The position numbers were made by a program, and so were the translations under genes. From Xenorhabdus bovienii (lineage in GTDB: Bacteria; Pseudomonadota; Gammaproteobacteria; Enterobacterales; Enterobacteriaceae): 40,725 nucleotides of DNA. Position 1 is the stretch's first letter, and every line of letters starts with the position of its first letter. Location: assembly GCF_024721015.1 (NCBI RefSeq), contig NZ_JANAIF010000037.1, forward strand, positions 1 to 40,725. The letters are read 5' to 3'. Under the pieces are notes generated by a model. The model searched no databases. It saw only the letters and a list, made by a program, of their open reading frames with translations, and had not been told where the DNA came from. Below, one piece after another: positions 1 to 9,152 of this stretch.

Positions 1-48
1 AAATATAAATATAAATATAAATATAAATATAAATATAAATATAAATAT
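1..48. repeat. AAATAT hexanucleotide tandem repeat
   Basis: Eight perfect copies of AAATAT run from the first base of the window, so the array may continue to the left. It lies in AT-rich non-coding DNA. Such short arrays change copy number by slipped-strand replication. No gene start is near enough on the visible side to suggest a phase-variation role. Confidence 0.9.
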
Positions 49-490
49 TTTAGGAATTTTGAGATGAATTTAAAAACGAAAAATAAGACAATTTATTAGT
101 AAATATATATGTCCAATCTCGAGTGTGATTACCCCTATTAGTAGTATTTTGATAGGAATTTCTTCATTATTTTTATTGCCTACTTTTATTTCTTAAATAA
201 TATTAGCTAATTTAATTTTATGTAAAAATATATTACCAATTGGTTGACAAAATAAATAATAACCTCATTCACCCTGATTATTAATAATAAGAAAATTAAT
301 GCAAATAACACTATAATGTAAAATAACGATAAATAAACAAAAAAAAGATAACCATATAATAAAACACTAAAAACAATTCATTTTATGATATTGTTTTATA
401 TATTCAAATAAGTTAAATAGAAAATAACTATATTAAACAGTAATCCTGTGCGAACGGAAGGTGTCAGTTTTCGTGTGAATAGCGCCATAA
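49..490. other. AT-rich non-coding stretch
   Basis: This interval is very AT-rich with many stops in all frames. I see no convincing coding region, RNA gene or mobile element in it. It ends at the terminator of the SulP transporter gene. The base composition would suit H-NS binding, which is inference only. Confidence 0.6.
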
Positions 491-523
491 AAGCTCTGTG
501 TTTGAAATGGGAACACAGAGCTT
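489..523 (-). terminator. Intrinsic terminator of the SulP gene
   Basis: A perfect 12-bp inverted repeat (491-502 with 512-523, 9-nt loop) lies about 50 bases past the stop codon of the minus-strand SulP gene. On the minus strand the stem is followed directly by TTTTATGG, giving a short U tract. This is a good Rho-independent terminator for that gene. Confidence 0.8.
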
Positions 524-571
524 AGCTGATAATGGTGACCTTTTGCGACAACCTCTAAAGGGCGAGGTATC

Positions 572-2284
572 CTACGCACATTCTTCTTTTTTTTCTTCTA
601 CTTGCTGCTTACTTTGAATCAAACGAATGGCAAAATAGAGATCAGGTACGACAATCAAATCTTCATCACTACGACTAAGCCTGTTCTGCTTGATCCAGTA
701 ATTTAATTCTGTTCTGCGCCCCGCCAGTACTAAAGTCACATCCTTTTCTTTCAATTCCGTAATCAGCTCATCCAATACAGCGAAAACGCTTACATCATCA
801 TGAGTAAAACTAACCGCTGCATCTACCACCAGCCATGTAGGATATTTCGATGCTCTCTCTACATGCTGTAATACCCGTTTTTTGAAATACCCAACATTGA
901 AGTAAGTTAAAGGCGAATTAAAGCGGTACATCATGATGCCATCCACTGACGCTATATCATTGCCTTGATTGATAGAGTGGATCATCCCTTGCTCATTCAC
1001 CCCCAACAGTTGATCGGAGGGACGAAAAATGATGCGCAGAAATTGCAATAGACCAAGCAATACCGCAAAGCCAATACCATCAATCACACCAACCAGTAAA
1101 ACGGCTACCAATGTGAAAATGGATAGCGTAAAAGCCCGGCGGTTACGTTTTCGATATGACCAGATATTTTTTAACCCCAACAATGACCATGTGGAGAAGA
1201 TCAAAACAATACCCAGTGATGACAGAGGGATATACCCCAGAAATTCTGTCATAAACAGCAGTACCAATAATATAGTAATGGCAGCAATGACCGACACCAT
1301 CTGTGTTTTACCACCAATAGCATCATTAACCGCAGTACGGCTACTGGCAGCACTAACAGCAAATCCCAGTGATAATGATGAGGCAATATTGGCAATGCCC
1401 AATGCCCGCAGTTCCAAATCCGCATCAACCTGGTAACCATTTTTACTGGCAAAGCTACGAGCCGTCATCATAAAGCTGACAAAGCTGATGACCGCAAGGT
1501 TAATGGAGGGAACAACCAAGTCACGCATAACACCAAGTTGAAATTCAGGCATTGGGACGATGGGCAAACCGCTCTCCATATTGCCAACGATCTGGATACC
1601 ATATTGATTCAGCTCAAATTGCCAGCTCACATAGGTTGAAACGATCATCGCTATCAGTGGTGCTGGCCAACCTGGATGCAGAAAACGCACACCTAACAAT
1701 ATCAGTAAAGTCATCACTGACATGCCTACTGTTGGCCAGTGAGATTCTAATAATTTATGAGGAAGCGCAATTAACCGCTCAATTAATTCCGGAGGTAAAC
1801 CCGAAAGTCCGAATACTTTAGCAAGCTGATCAGCCATGATGGTAATCGCCACGCCATTGATAAAGCCTTTTAAAATAGGGCGTGACAGAAAATCGGCAAA
1901 TGCACCCAGTCGAAAATGGCTCGCTAAAATACACCAGAATCCGGTCATCAGTGTCATGATAATGGCAAGCTGCCAACGAACATGCTCATTTCCCAAGGCC
2001 AGTGGTGCAACTGCTGCGGCAATCACGGCGCATGTTGCGGCATCAGGCCCGACAATCAACTGACGGGACGTGCCAAATAAAGCGTAGGCAAACATCGGTA
2101 AGATACAGGCATACAGACCAATGATGGCGCTTATTCCCATTAACTCCGCATAAGCAATTGCAACGGGTAACGCAACCGCAGCAACTGAGAGGCCTGACCG
2201 TATATCATGACTAAAATACTCTTTGCGGTAATAACAAAAATTCTCCAACCCCGGCATCCAGCGATGTAATCTTTTCCACAACAT
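572..2284 (-). CDS. SulP family anion permease with STAS domain
   Basis: A 570-residue inner-membrane transporter of the SLC26/SulP family. An N-terminal membrane domain of many hydrophobic helices spans about residues 27-425 and a cytoplasmic STAS domain about 438-558. The family moves sulfate, bicarbonate or dicarboxylates, and the substrate cannot be read from sequence. The family signature region near residues 40-80 (AVALPVAIAYAELMGISA, then GLYACILPMFAYALFGTSRQ) is intact. It differs clearly from E. coli DauA (559 residues), so I do not use that symbol. The ATG is preceded by AAGGAC at good spacing. The gene is monocistronic, divergent from yciB, and ends at a strong terminator. It occupies the place where E. 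coli has yciC beside yciB. Confidence 0.9.
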   Translation of the reverse strand: MLWKRLHRWMPGLENFCYYRKEYFSHDIRSGLSVAAVALPVAIAYAELMGISAIIGLYACILPMFAYALFGTSRQLIVGPDAATCAVIAAAVAPLALGNEHVRWQLAIIMTLMTGFWCILASHFRLGAFADFLSRPILKGFINGVAITIMADQLAKVFGLSGLPPELIERLIALPHKLLESHWPTVGMSVMTLLILLGVRFLHPGWPAPLIAMIVSTYVSWQFELNQYGIQIVGNMESGLPIVPMPEFQLGVMRDLVVPSINLAVISFVSFMMTARSFASKNGYQVDADLELRALGIANIASSLSLGFAVSAASSRTAVNDAIGGKTQMVSVIAAITILLVLLFMTEFLGYIPLSSLGIVLIFSTWSLLGLKNIWSYRKRNRRAFTLSIFTLVAVLLVGVIDGIGFAVLLGLLQFLRIIFRPSDQLLGVNEQGMIHSINQGNDIASVDGIMMYRFNSPLTYFNVGYFKKRVLQHVERASKYPTWLVVDAAVSFTHDDVSVFAVLDELITELKEKDVTLVLAGRRTELNYWIKQNRLSRSDEDLIVVPDLYFAIRLIQSKQQVEEKKEECA

Positions 2285-2508
2285 GGTATTTAGTCCTTTC
2301 GTGAATGGAGCGCATTATAATGCGGTGTTAAATAAAAACTCACAACCCTGCTCGCGGCCTCTCAGTTCCTCTATTCGTTATGGTAAAATCAGATAAATAG
2401 GCTAAATATGTTTTTTCACCCGATAAATAAACCATTTCAGTCAGATCTGATACACTCTGGCACAAATTCAAGAACATGCCACCATCGGCACTACAGTGGA
2501 TTCAATTT

Positions 2509-3045
2509 ATGAAACAACTTTTAGACTTTTTGCCATTAGTCGTTTTTTTCATCGTCTACAAAATGTATGACATTTTTTATGCATCAGGAGCATTAATCGC
2601 AGCAACAGGATTGGCCGTTGTCATCACCTACCTGATTTACCGCAAAGTTGAGAAATCATCTTTGATCACTTTTATTGTGGTTGCTATCTTCGGCACACTG
2701 ACACTGGTTTTTCACAGTGATTTATTCATTAAATGGAAAGTGACGGTAATTTATACTATTTTTGCCTTAGCACTGCTTATCAGCCAATGGTTTATGAAAA
2801 AAACATTGATTCAGAGGATGCTGGGTAAGGAACTGGAATTGCCGGACTTTATCTGGAAAAAATTGAACATAGCTTGGGCGATTTTCTTTATTGCCTGTGC
2901 ACTGGCAAATATTTATGTCGCTTTCTGGCTACCTCAGGATGTTTGGGTAAATTTTAAAGTGTTCGGGTTAACGGCATTGACGCTGGTTTTTACTGTGTTG
3001 AGTGTGGTATATATCTACCGTCATCTACCTCGCGAACAAAAATAA
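2509..3045 (+). CDS. yciB: YciB inner-membrane septation protein family
   Basis: A polytopic inner-membrane protein of 178 residues with about five hydrophobic helices. The family (also called IspZ or intracellular septation protein A) is linked to cell-envelope synthesis and septum integrity; its biochemical role is not settled. I choose the ATG at 2509, giving the typical N-terminus [14 protein letters not shown] and a length close to the 179 residues of E. coli. GTGGA lies 8 bases upstream. An ATG in frame at 2476 would add 11 atypical residues and has no better ribosome site. yciA follows 70 bases downstream on the same strand, as in E. coli, so the two are probably cotranscribed. Confidence 0.93.
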   Translation: MKQLLDFLPLVVFFIVYKMYDIFYASGALIAATGLAVVITYLIYRKVEKSSLITFIVVAIFGTLTLVFHSDLFIKWKVTVIYTIFALALLISQWFMKKTLIQRMLGKELELPDFIWKKLNIAWAIFFIACALANIYVAFWLPQDVWVNFKVFGLTALTLVFTVLSVVYIYRHLPREQK

Positions 3046-3115
3046 TGCTCCATATGGATACCTGCCGAAGCATTGGCAGGTATTGTTGTATTCACCAAAT
3101 AAAGCAAGTTTTCTA

Positions 3116-3553
3116 ATGACACAACAACAATGCTTACCAAACGGAGAATTGGTCCTCCGTACACTGGCCATGCCCGCTGATACCAATGCCAATGGGGATA
3201 TTTTCGGTGGCTGGCTGATGTCTCAAATGGATATTGGCGGCGCAATTCTGGCAAAAGAGATTGCAGAGGGGCGCGTAGTGACTGTTAGCGTAGATGGCAT
3301 CAGTTTTCTAAAACCAGTTGCGGTAGGTGATGTCGTCTGCTGTTATGCCCGTTGTCTAAAAACAGGAAATTCATCTATCACAATTCATATTGAAGTTTGG
3401 GTGAAAAAAGTGGCATCCGAACCGGTTGGGCAGCGTTATCGTGCAACAGATGCAGTTTTCACGTATGTAGCTGTTAATAAAGATAATACTTCACGACGTT
3501 TACCCGAAGGAAAAACTCAGTTCAAACTTGAAAGCAGTGATTCAAAACAATGA
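3116..3553 (+). CDS. yciA: YciA acyl-CoA thioesterase
   Basis: A single hotdog-fold acyl-CoA thioester hydrolase of 145 residues that cleaves a broad range of acyl-CoAs in the cytoplasm and may adjust membrane lipid precursors. The family core is nearly unchanged: LVLRTLAMPADTNANGDIF, GGWLMSQMDIGGA and INIEVWVKKVASEP-like segments, including the catalytic Asp of NGDIFGGW. The start at 3116 gives MTQQQCLPNGELVLRTLAM, matching the family; the frame is open upstream to 3002 but that part overlaps yciB and is not conserved. The protein is about 13 residues longer than E. coli YciA at the C-terminus, with a polar tail. A strong terminator lies 28 bases after the stop. Confidence 0.95.
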   Translation: MTQQQCLPNGELVLRTLAMPADTNANGDIFGGWLMSQMDIGGAILAKEIAEGRVVTVSVDGISFLKPVAVGDVVCCYARCLKTGNSSITIHIEVWVKKVASEPVGQRYRATDAVFTYVAVNKDNTSRRLPEGKTQFKLESSDSKQ

Positions 3554-3580
3554 TTCATTAGGAACGTGACCCCATAAACT

Positions 3581-3609
3581 AAAGGAGCGTATTTATTACG
3601 CTCCTTTTT
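3581..3609 (+). terminator. Intrinsic terminator after yciA
   Basis: The stem AAAGGAGCG (3581-3589) pairs with CGCTCCTTT (3599-3607) around a 9-nt loop and is followed by TTATTTAT. It ends the yciB-yciA transcript. Confidence 0.85.
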
Positions 3610-3729
3610 ATTTATAAAATAAATAATCCAGATAATAATACATTCTTACTTATTTCAACCCCCTCAGATAGGTATTAAGAAATAATTAAAATCTACTTGC
3701 TATAAAATATGATTTCTACATGTGCAGTC

Positions 3730-3757
3730 AGGGGACGCTTTGCGTCCCCTTGTTTTT
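3730..3757 (+). terminator. Second hairpin between yciA and tonB
   Basis: A perfect 9-bp GC-rich stem (3730-3738 with 3742-3750) with a three-base TTT loop is followed on the plus strand by TGTTTTT. The stem sits 21 bases beyond the stop of convergent tonB, so it may also serve tonB, but on the minus strand the stem is preceded by A residues and lacks a following U tract. Confidence 0.65.
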
Positions 3758-3771
3758 GATGAAGATATTGA

Positions 3772-4482
3772 TTAAGACTGTGAAATACCAGTAAGCTTAA
3801 ATTCAATGGTTGTCACATACCCCGTTGCAGGCGCTTTTTCATAACGCCATTTTCTCATCGCTTGCTTCACTTCCCGCTCAAAGACGTTTTTAGGATCGGC
3901 AGCAATAATTTCAATATTTTTAACCCTACCATCTTCGTCAATATCATATTTTACCTTAACCATTCCCTCTGTACCCAATTGCCACGCTCGGGATGGATAA
4001 ACAGGCACCGATCTGCTTAATGCTTTTGGCCCATTCTGCACTTTAGGTTTGTCATTAAGGGCAGGATGGGTTGGTTTTAACTGATTATTCCGGTTATTCA
4101 CCATTTGAGAAGCGTCAGAAACTGGTTTGACAGGTTGTTCCGATGTTTTCTCTACTTTTCTTTCCATCGGCTTAGGCTCCTTTTTAACAACCTTTTTCTC
4201 TTCCGGTTTTTTCTCAGGTTTAGGCAGAGCAACCTTAGCGATAGGTTCGGGTTCAGGCTCTGGTTCAGGTGGTTCAGGAATTGATTCAGGCATGGCAGGC
4301 TCCGAGACAGGGGCTTCTTCCGCTGCCAGTTGGATCATAGCAACAGATATGGGAGTCGCTTCTAGCTGTTTTTCGGGTTCAATAGCATGAAAGAGCGCCG
4401 CAGCAATAGAAACATGTAAACAAACAGAAAGTAATACCGGCCAGTGTATCCAACGCATAAGAGAATTCTTGATTAGCAGCAT
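3772..4482 (-). CDS. tonB: TonB energy-transducing protein
   Basis: TonB couples the ExbB-ExbD proton-motive-force motor to outer-membrane receptors for siderophores, heme and cobalamin. The 236 residues (E. coli 239) show an N-terminal membrane anchor (about 12-32) with the conserved Ser and His four apart (S19, H23), a periplasmic Glu-Pro/Lys-Pro spacer (about 65-110), and the C-terminal receptor-contacting domain with YPSRAWQLGTEGMVKVKYDI. The start is uncertain: the ATG at 4482 has no clear ribosome site, and an in-frame ATG at 4458 (MRWIHWPVLLSV) preceded by AAGAA is closer to other TonB N-termini. A Fur box lies upstream, implying iron repression. exbB and exbD are not in the window. 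Confidence 0.95.
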   Translation of the reverse strand: MLLIKNSLMRWIHWPVLLSVCLHVSIAAALFHAIEPEKQLEATPISVAMIQLAAEEAPVSEPAMPESIPEPPEPEPEPEPIAKVALPKPEKKPEEKKVVKKEPKPMERKVEKTSEQPVKPVSDASQMVNNRNNQLKPTHPALNDKPKVQNGPKALSRSVPVYPSRAWQLGTEGMVKVKYDIDEDGRVKNIEIIAADPKNVFEREVKQAMRKWRYEKAPATGYVTTIEFKLTGISQS

Positions 4483-4516
4483 GATAGTCAGTTTTCGGAT
4501 AGCTACTAGTTTAAAT

Positions 4517-4535
4517 GCAAATGACTATCATATTC
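4517..4535 (-). promoter_or_regulatory. Fur box upstream of tonB
   Basis: Read on the minus strand, GAATATGATAGTCATTTGC matches the 19-bp Fur consensus GATAATGATAATCATTATC at 14 positions by hand count. It lies 35 bases upstream of the upstream tonB start, a position suited to repression by Fe-Fur, as known for tonB in other enterobacteria. Confidence 0.75.
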
Positions 4536-4577
4536 AATCATGATTCAAAAACATCTGTATCATGCCACACATTATAG

Positions 4578-4757
4578 TTAGAGACACTCCCCGCTCTGCA
4601 CAAACAGAATCGACCTGCGACGCCTGTCACCATTGGTCTTGCGCAACGAATAGATGTGTAAATTGCGACGTGATTGCCCCTCTAACCAGCGACGACGGCG
4701 ACGGATGTTTTGGCGAATCATTCGCCATCGCCCTACTTCATTCCTGCTATGTTTCAT
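4578..4757 (-). CDS. yciY: YciY family small basic protein
   Basis: A 59-residue, strongly basic protein read by reverse-complementing this stretch. It begins MKHSRNEVGRWRMIRQ, continues with an arginine run and RRRWLEGQSRRNLHIYSLRK, and ends at a TAA. This closely matches what I remember of E. coli YciY (MKRSRTEVGRWRM, then RWLEGQSRRN), a 57-residue protein of unknown function encoded near cls. The position beside clsA on the opposite strand is the same. The Arg-rich body suggests nucleic-acid or ribosome contact, which is inference. GAG about 8 bases before the ATG is a modest ribosome site, and a promoter-like pair of hexamers lies 40-70 bases upstream. The plus-strand frame over the same bases has no support. 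Confidence 0.88.
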   Translation of the reverse strand: MKHSRNEVGRWRMIRQNIRRRRRWLEGQSRRNLHIYSLRKTNGDRRRRSILFVQSGECL

Positions 4758-5076
4758 AAAATGTCTCGATTTAACCCTCTCATTCAGCTGAGTGCAGTAT
4801 TCTTAATCCCCACTGCCAGTAATGTCAACCAATGGAAGGTTTAACACAACGCTGTATTGAATCTAAGTCATTAGTTAATAGATATATAATTGATTCATGA
4901 TTTAACTGAATCAAATTACATAATACCTGTGAGACTACATCAGGTATGATATTGGTAATGTTTTGATTATTCTCTGCTAAGTTGACTACATTTAGCTGAT
5001 GGTTTGTTAGGGTTTCCATGAAATGGCGACAAAAAATAGTATGAAATACTTAAATAAACAGGATTGATTGCCACGT
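4758..5076. other. yciY-clsA divergent intergenic region
   Basis: This 319-base gap separates minus-strand yciY from plus-strand clsA. Besides the yciY promoter candidate it holds an open frame of 64 codons (4825-5019, minus) with no ribosome site and no recognised family, which I do not call as a gene. In E. coli, kch and yciI lie near here, between yciY and tonB; neither is present in this window. Confidence 0.5.
4799..4828 (-). promoter_or_regulatory. Candidate sigma-70 promoter of yciY
   Basis: On the minus strand TTGACA (4828-4823) is a perfect -35 hexamer. AAGAAT (4804-4799) after an 18-base spacer is a 4/6 -10 hexamer. The inferred start would leave a leader of about 35 bases before the yciY ATG. 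Prediction by eye only. Confidence 0.5.
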
Positions 5077-6537
5077 ATGACAACCTTTTATTCAGTACTG
5101 AACTGGCTGGCTATTTTCTTATACTGGTTGATTATTGCCGGTATCACAATTCGTGTTTTAATGAAACGTCGGCCTGTAACATCAGCAATGACTTGGGTAC
5201 TTATCATTTATATCCTTCCTTTGGTTGGAATTGTCGCTTATCTGTCATTTGGCGAATTGTATCTAGGCAAACGCAGAGTCGAACAAGCCAAACAAATGCG
5301 TTCATCTGTCGCTAAATGGCTCTCTGAATTAAGAAAATCCCCCCATATTTTTGCCCATGAAAATAGCAAAGTAGCTGAACCGCTATTCCAATTATGCGAG
5401 CGGCGCCAGAGGATCAAAGGAGTCAGGGGCAATAAAATGCAACTGATGACTTCTTATGATCATTCTCTGAAATCCATCGTTAATGATATTGAAAAAGCCA
5501 ACCATAATATCGAAATGGTATTTTATATATGGCAGGCAGGCGGGTTAGTTGATCAGGTTACTGATGCCTTGATGCGTGCCGCTAAACGCGGTGTCAAATG
5601 TCGTATCATGGTAGATTCCGCCGGAAGCTGGCAATTTTTCCGCAGCCCATATCCTGACATCATGCGCAAGGCGGGTATTGAATTTGTCGAATCACTAAAG
5701 GTTAATATCTTCCGTCTGTTCTTACGCCGCATGGATTTACGTCAACATAGAAAAATTATTCTTATCGATAATCATATTTCATACACTGGCAGCATGAATA
5801 TGGTTGACCCGCGCTTTTTCAAACAAGATGCAGGATTCGGCCAATGGGTCGATATCATGGTAAGAATGGAAGGCCCGGTCACAACGACCCTAGGGATTAT
5901 CTATGCTTTCGACTGGGAAATGGAAACAGGTCAGCGCCATCTTCCGTCACCGCCTGACAGCACTATTATGCCTTTCGAGCAAGCCAGTGGACATACAGCT
6001 CAGGTTATTGCTTCTGGACCAGGGTTTCCTGATGAATTGATCCAGCAGTCCTTAATGACAGCTATCTTTTCAGCCAGAGAACAACTTATTCTTACCACGC
6101 CTTACTTTGTACCCAGTGATGATTTAATGCACGCAATTTGTACCGCTGCCATGCGCGGCGTTGATGTCAGCATTATTCTTCCAAGCCAGAACAATTCATT
6201 TCTCGTTCGCTGGGCAAGCCGGGCATTTTTTATGGAATTGCTAGAAGCTGGCGTAAAAATTTATCAGTTTGAAGATGGTTTGTTACATACTAAAAGCGTT
6301 TTGGTGGATGGACAACTCAGCATGGTAGGCTCTGTTAATCTGGATATGCGTAGCCTGTGGCTAAATTTTGAAATCACGGTTGTGATTGATGATAAGCACT
6401 TCGGCAATGATTTAACATTCGTCCAGCAGGGCTATATTGCTCGCTCGACTCTGCTTGATAATGAGGAATGGGCGAAACGCCCGCTCTGGCACCGTATTCT
6501 TGAACGTATCTGTTATTTTTTCAGCCCACTTTTGTAA
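5077..6537 (+). CDS. clsA: Cardiolipin synthase A
   Basis: An inner-membrane phospholipase-D family enzyme that condenses two phosphatidylglycerol molecules to cardiolipin plus glycerol. The 486 residues equal the E. coli length. Two N-terminal membrane helices (about 5-60) precede two HKD catalytic motifs: HRKIILID with His at 224 and HTKSVLVD with His at 404, the same numbers as in E. coli when the ATG at 5077 is used. That agreement decides the start; a TTG in frame at 5068 is an alternative. AGGA lies upstream. The C-terminus FYFFSPLL-like tail (CYFFSPLL) is conserved. A 10-bp hairpin lies about 50 bases after the stop, and yciU follows on the same strand. Confidence 0.96.
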   Translation: MTTFYSVLNWLAIFLYWLIIAGITIRVLMKRRPVTSAMTWVLIIYILPLVGIVAYLSFGELYLGKRRVEQAKQMRSSVAKWLSELRKSPHIFAHENSKVAEPLFQLCERRQRIKGVRGNKMQLMTSYDHSLKSIVNDIEKANHNIEMVFYIWQAGGLVDQVTDALMRAAKRGVKCRIMVDSAGSWQFFRSPYPDIMRKAGIEFVESLKVNIFRLFLRRMDLRQHRKIILIDNHISYTGSMNMVDPRFFKQDAGFGQWVDIMVRMEGPVTTTLGIIYAFDWEMETGQRHLPSPPDSTIMPFEQASGHTAQVIASGPGFPDELIQQSLMTAIFSAREQLILTTPYFVPSDDLMHAICTAAMRGVDVSIILPSQNNSFLVRWASRAFFMELLEAGVKIYQFEDGLLHTKSVLVDGQLSMVGSVNLDMRSLWLNFEITVVIDDKHFGNDLTFVQQGYIARSTLLDNEEWAKRPLWHRILERICYFFSPLL

Positions 6538-6583
6538 CATTTTGCCTAAAAGAATATTTCCATTATCATCAATCAATATTTTC

Positions 6584-6613
6584 CACAGCCCCATTAGCAT
6601 CATTGGGGCTGTG
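6584..6613 (+). terminator. Hairpin between clsA and yciU
   Basis: A perfect 10-bp stem CACAGCCCCA (6584-6593) with TGGGGCTGTG (6604-6613) and a 10-nt loop follows clsA by 46 bases. No U tract follows on the plus strand (ATTAGTAG), so it may be a weak terminator or an mRNA 3'-end stabiliser. Confidence 0.5.
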
Positions 6614-6689
6614 ATTAGTAGTAAGGGTATTCAATCACTACAGATCATGTTTTAATTTCTCTTTGTTATTAATTTCGGACAATACCATC

Positions 6690-7043
6690 ATGGAAAATAA
6701 ACCAACACATTCTCTCCAATTAGATTTCAATAATCGAATGACTGAGGATGAAACGCTTGAAAAAGCCTACGATATCTTTCTGGAACAAGCGATCACCAAT
6801 CTCGATCCGGCAGATAGTCTATTGTTTAATTTACAATTTGAAGAACGAGGCGGCGCTGAATTATTAGAACCCTCAGCGATATGGCTTGAACATGTTGATT
6901 TTGATTTACATCCTGATTTTTTTGCAGAAGTTATTATTGGCTTGGCAGAATCTGACGATGCTGAAATTGATGATATCTTTGCACGAGTGTTAATCTGTCG
7001 GGAAAAATCTCACCCAATCTGCCAGATCTTATGGAAAAAATAA
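6690..7043 (+). CDS. yciU: YciU (HI1450/DUF440 family)
   Basis: A small acidic cytoplasmic protein of 117 residues. The family is described as double-stranded-DNA-mimic-like from the H. influenzae HI1450 structure; a firm function is not known. The body [37 protein letters not shown] and [18 protein letters not shown] matches E. coli YciU (109 residues) strongly. I use the ATG at 6690 (MENKPTH); the frame is open from 6663 but those residues are not family-like. A later ATG at 6738 would remove the conserved LDFNNR segment. It lies between clsA and the end of the opp locus, as in E. coli. Confidence 0.9.
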   Translation: MENKPTHSLQLDFNNRMTEDETLEKAYDIFLEQAITNLDPADSLLFNLQFEERGGAELLEPSAIWLEHVDFDLHPDFFAEVIIGLAESDDAEIDDIFARVLICREKSHPICQILWKK

Positions 7044-7070
7044 GTCACCTGAACCGTCCTTGCCTATAAA

Positions 7071-7094
7071 TAAGCCCTCCACAACGAGGGCTTA
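7071..7094 (-). terminator. Terminator of the opp operon (bidirectional with yciU)
   Basis: The 9-bp stem TAAGCCCTC (7071-7079) pairs with GAGGGCTTA (7086-7094) around a 6-nt loop. It lies between the convergent stops of yciU and oppF. On the minus strand it is followed by TTTATAGG, a short U-rich stretch. Confidence 0.65.
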
Positions 7095-7137
7095 GAAGAT
7101 ATACTCGTGACAGTGTCACACTAAACATACACTAAAG

Positions 7138-8139
7138 CTATAGCGGATCAACCTTAAGACAAGACACGGCATGTTTGAAGCTGCCTTCAAGCAATGGACG
7201 TGTTTTGGCACATTCTGCATCAGCCATTGGGCAACGGGTTCGAAATACACAACCAGATGGTGGATCAATAGGCGAAGGCAGCTCTCCCTCCAGCAATTCG
7301 ATGCGTTTATTTCGCTCTTTGTCTGGATCAGGAATGGGAACGGCTGACATTAAGGCGCGGGTATAAGGATGTAACGGATTATGATAAACCTCATCATAAG
7401 TACCCAACTCCACTGCATTCCCCAAATACATCACTAATACGCGGTCTGAAATATGTTTCACTATCGACAGATCGTGAGCAATAAATATCAGGGAAAGCCC
7501 CATTTCCCGCTGTAATTCCTGCAATAGATTCACAACCTGTGCCTGAATGGAAACATCCAACGCAGAAACCGGCTCATCACAGATAACCAGTTTAGGCTCT
7601 AGAATCAGCGCACGGGCAATCCCAATACGCTGGCATTGCCCCCCTGAAAACTCATGGGGATAGCGGTTAATCAGGTTAGGCAACAACCCTACCCGCATCA
7701 TCATATTTTTGACTTTTTCTTTTATTTCCCCAGATTTCATTTTGGGGTGATAGGTTCTGAGCGGTTCAGCAATAATGTCACCAATCGTCATACGCGGATT
7801 AAGGGATGCCAGAGGATCTTGGAAAATCATCTGAATATCGTTACGAATATTCCGCCACTGATTGCCACTCATATCCAGCAGGTTTTGTCCAAGCCACGTT
7901 ACCGTACCGCCAGAGGCTTTAACCAGCCCGATAACCGCTCTGGCAAGCGTCGATTTACCGCAGCCTGATTCACCCACTACGCCCAGCGTTTCTCCTTCGT
8001 ACAATCTCAGTGTAACGCCATCGACTGCCTTCAGAGTTTTTGCTGGTTGCCAGAACCATTGTTTCCCGTCTTTAATGTCAAAATAAACTTTTAGGTCATC
8101 GACTTCCAACAGGACTCGTTTTTCAGCTGCTGCGTTCAT
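7138..8139 (-). CDS. oppF: Oligopeptide ABC transporter ATP-binding protein OppF
   Basis: One of the two ATPases that power oligopeptide import through OppB-OppC. The 333 residues (E. coli 334) carry Walker [10 protein letters not shown], a Q-loop [13 protein letters not shown], signature [15 protein letters not shown], Walker [13 protein letters not shown] and an H-loop IAHDLS. The C-terminal region has the Cys-containing oligopeptide/dipeptide transporter extension ([14 protein letters not shown]), whose cysteines resemble the iron-sulfur-binding ones of related transporters. The start ATG overlaps the oppD stop as ATGA, indicating translational coupling. It is the last gene of the operon. 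Confidence 0.97.
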   Translation of the reverse strand: MNAAAEKRVLLEVDDLKVYFDIKDGKQWFWQPAKTLKAVDGVTLRLYEGETLGVVGESGCGKSTLARAVIGLVKASGGTVTWLGQNLLDMSGNQWRNIRNDIQMIFQDPLASLNPRMTIGDIIAEPLRTYHPKMKSGEIKEKVKNMMMRVGLLPNLINRYPHEFSGGQCQRIGIARALILEPKLVICDEPVSALDVSIQAQVVNLLQELQREMGLSLIFIAHDLSIVKHISDRVLVMYLGNAVELGTYDEVYHNPLHPYTRALMSAVPIPDPDKERNKRIELLEGELPSPIDPPSGCVFRTRCPMADAECAKTRPLLEGSFKHAVSCLKVDPL

Positions 8140-9143
8140 ACCAATTCCTCCTGAGGTTTAAAGCAGGCACGCAAGCGCCCAAGATCAAAATGTTCCAACT
8201 GTGGCTCTTCGTTGGCACAACGCTCAGTTGCAAATTGACAACGTGGCTGGAATGGACATCCTTTTGGCAGTCTCAGTAAGTTAGGTGGGTTGCCCTGAAT
8301 AGTCGTCAATGATTCCTCATCGTCATCCAGTCGAGGAACAGCATCAAGCAACCCAATCGAATATGGATGGGTCGGGTGATAAAATATGTCACGCGCAGAA
8401 CCATATTCCATGGTTCTGCCCGCATACATAACCAGTACTTTGTCACAAATACCTGCAACGACACCCAGGTCATGGGTAATCAGGATGATGGCAGTATTAA
8501 ACTCTCTTTTCAGCTCGTTGAGTAGTGTCATGATCTGTGCCTGAACAGTGACATCCAGTGCTGTTGTCGGTTCATCCGCAATCAACAGTTTGGGCTGGCA
8601 TAATAATGCCATTGCAATCATGACACGTTGACGCATACCACCGGAGAATTCATGCGGGTACATTTTCATCCGCTTACGCGCTTCTGGCATTTTGACAGCA
8701 TCCAACATACGAATGGATTCTTCGACAGCTTCACTTTTACTGATGCGCTTATGCAACATCAAGACTTCAGTTAGCTGTTCACCCACTCGCATATAAGGAT
8801 TAAGGGAAGTCATTGGATCTTGAAATATCATTGAGATCTCTTCCGCCCGCATTCGGTTTAGATCTTTTTCTTTCAGGTTGAGTATTTCTCTTCCATTAAA
8901 AGCAGCAGAACCACTCACAACACCATTACTGGCTAATAATCCCATCAGGGCAAAAGCAGTCTGTGATTTACCGGAGCCGGATTCTCCCACTATGCCCAGA
9001 GTTTCTCCTGCTTTTAAATCAAAGTTCAGTTTATTTACGGCTATCACACTGCCATCGGGTGTGCTGAACGCGACATTCAGATCTTTCACCGTTAATAGTG
9101 GCTCAGCACTTTTAGCATTTTTTGAAGCTTCTACGCTATTCAT
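8136..9143 (-). CDS. oppD: Oligopeptide ABC transporter ATP-binding protein OppD
   Basis: The partner ATPase of OppF on the cytoplasmic face of the oligopeptide permease. The 335 residues include Walker [11 protein letters not shown]-loop [13 protein letters not shown], signature [15 protein letters not shown], Walker [14 protein letters not shown] and H-loop ITHDLG. The C-terminal oligopeptide transporter extension with Cys residues ([14 protein letters not shown]) is intact. The ATG has AGGAG upstream (TAAGGAGAGCCTATG) and lies 9 bases after the oppC stop; the gene ends in a 4-base overlap with oppF. Confidence 0.97.
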   Translation of the reverse strand: MNSVEASKNAKSAEPLLTVKDLNVAFSTPDGSVIAVNKLNFDLKAGETLGIVGESGSGKSQTAFALMGLLASNGVVSGSAAFNGREILNLKEKDLNRMRAEEISMIFQDPMTSLNPYMRVGEQLTEVLMLHKRISKSEAVEESIRMLDAVKMPEARKRMKMYPHEFSGGMRQRVMIAMALLCQPKLLIADEPTTALDVTVQAQIMTLLNELKREFNTAIILITHDLGVVAGICDKVLVMYAGRTMEYGSARDIFYHPTHPYSIGLLDAVPRLDDDEESLTTIQGNPPNLLRLPKGCPFQPRCQFATERCANEEPQLEHFDLGRLRACFKPQEELV

Positions 9144-9152
9144 AGGCTCTCC

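Noticed and set aside
4562..4759. 65-codon Cys-rich plus-strand frame next to tonB
   Set aside because: It is the antisense shadow of yciY, whose minus-strand frame matches a known family; the plus frame has no ribosome site or homology.
4825..5019. 64-codon minus-strand frame between yciY and clsA
   Set aside because: No ribosome site, no recognised family, AT-rich composition, and its end overlaps the yciY promoter candidate.
7071..7094. CRISPR-like or small-RNA element between yciU and oppF
   Set aside because: It is a single 9-bp hairpin between convergent genes, explained as a shared terminator; no repeat-spacer pattern exists in the window.
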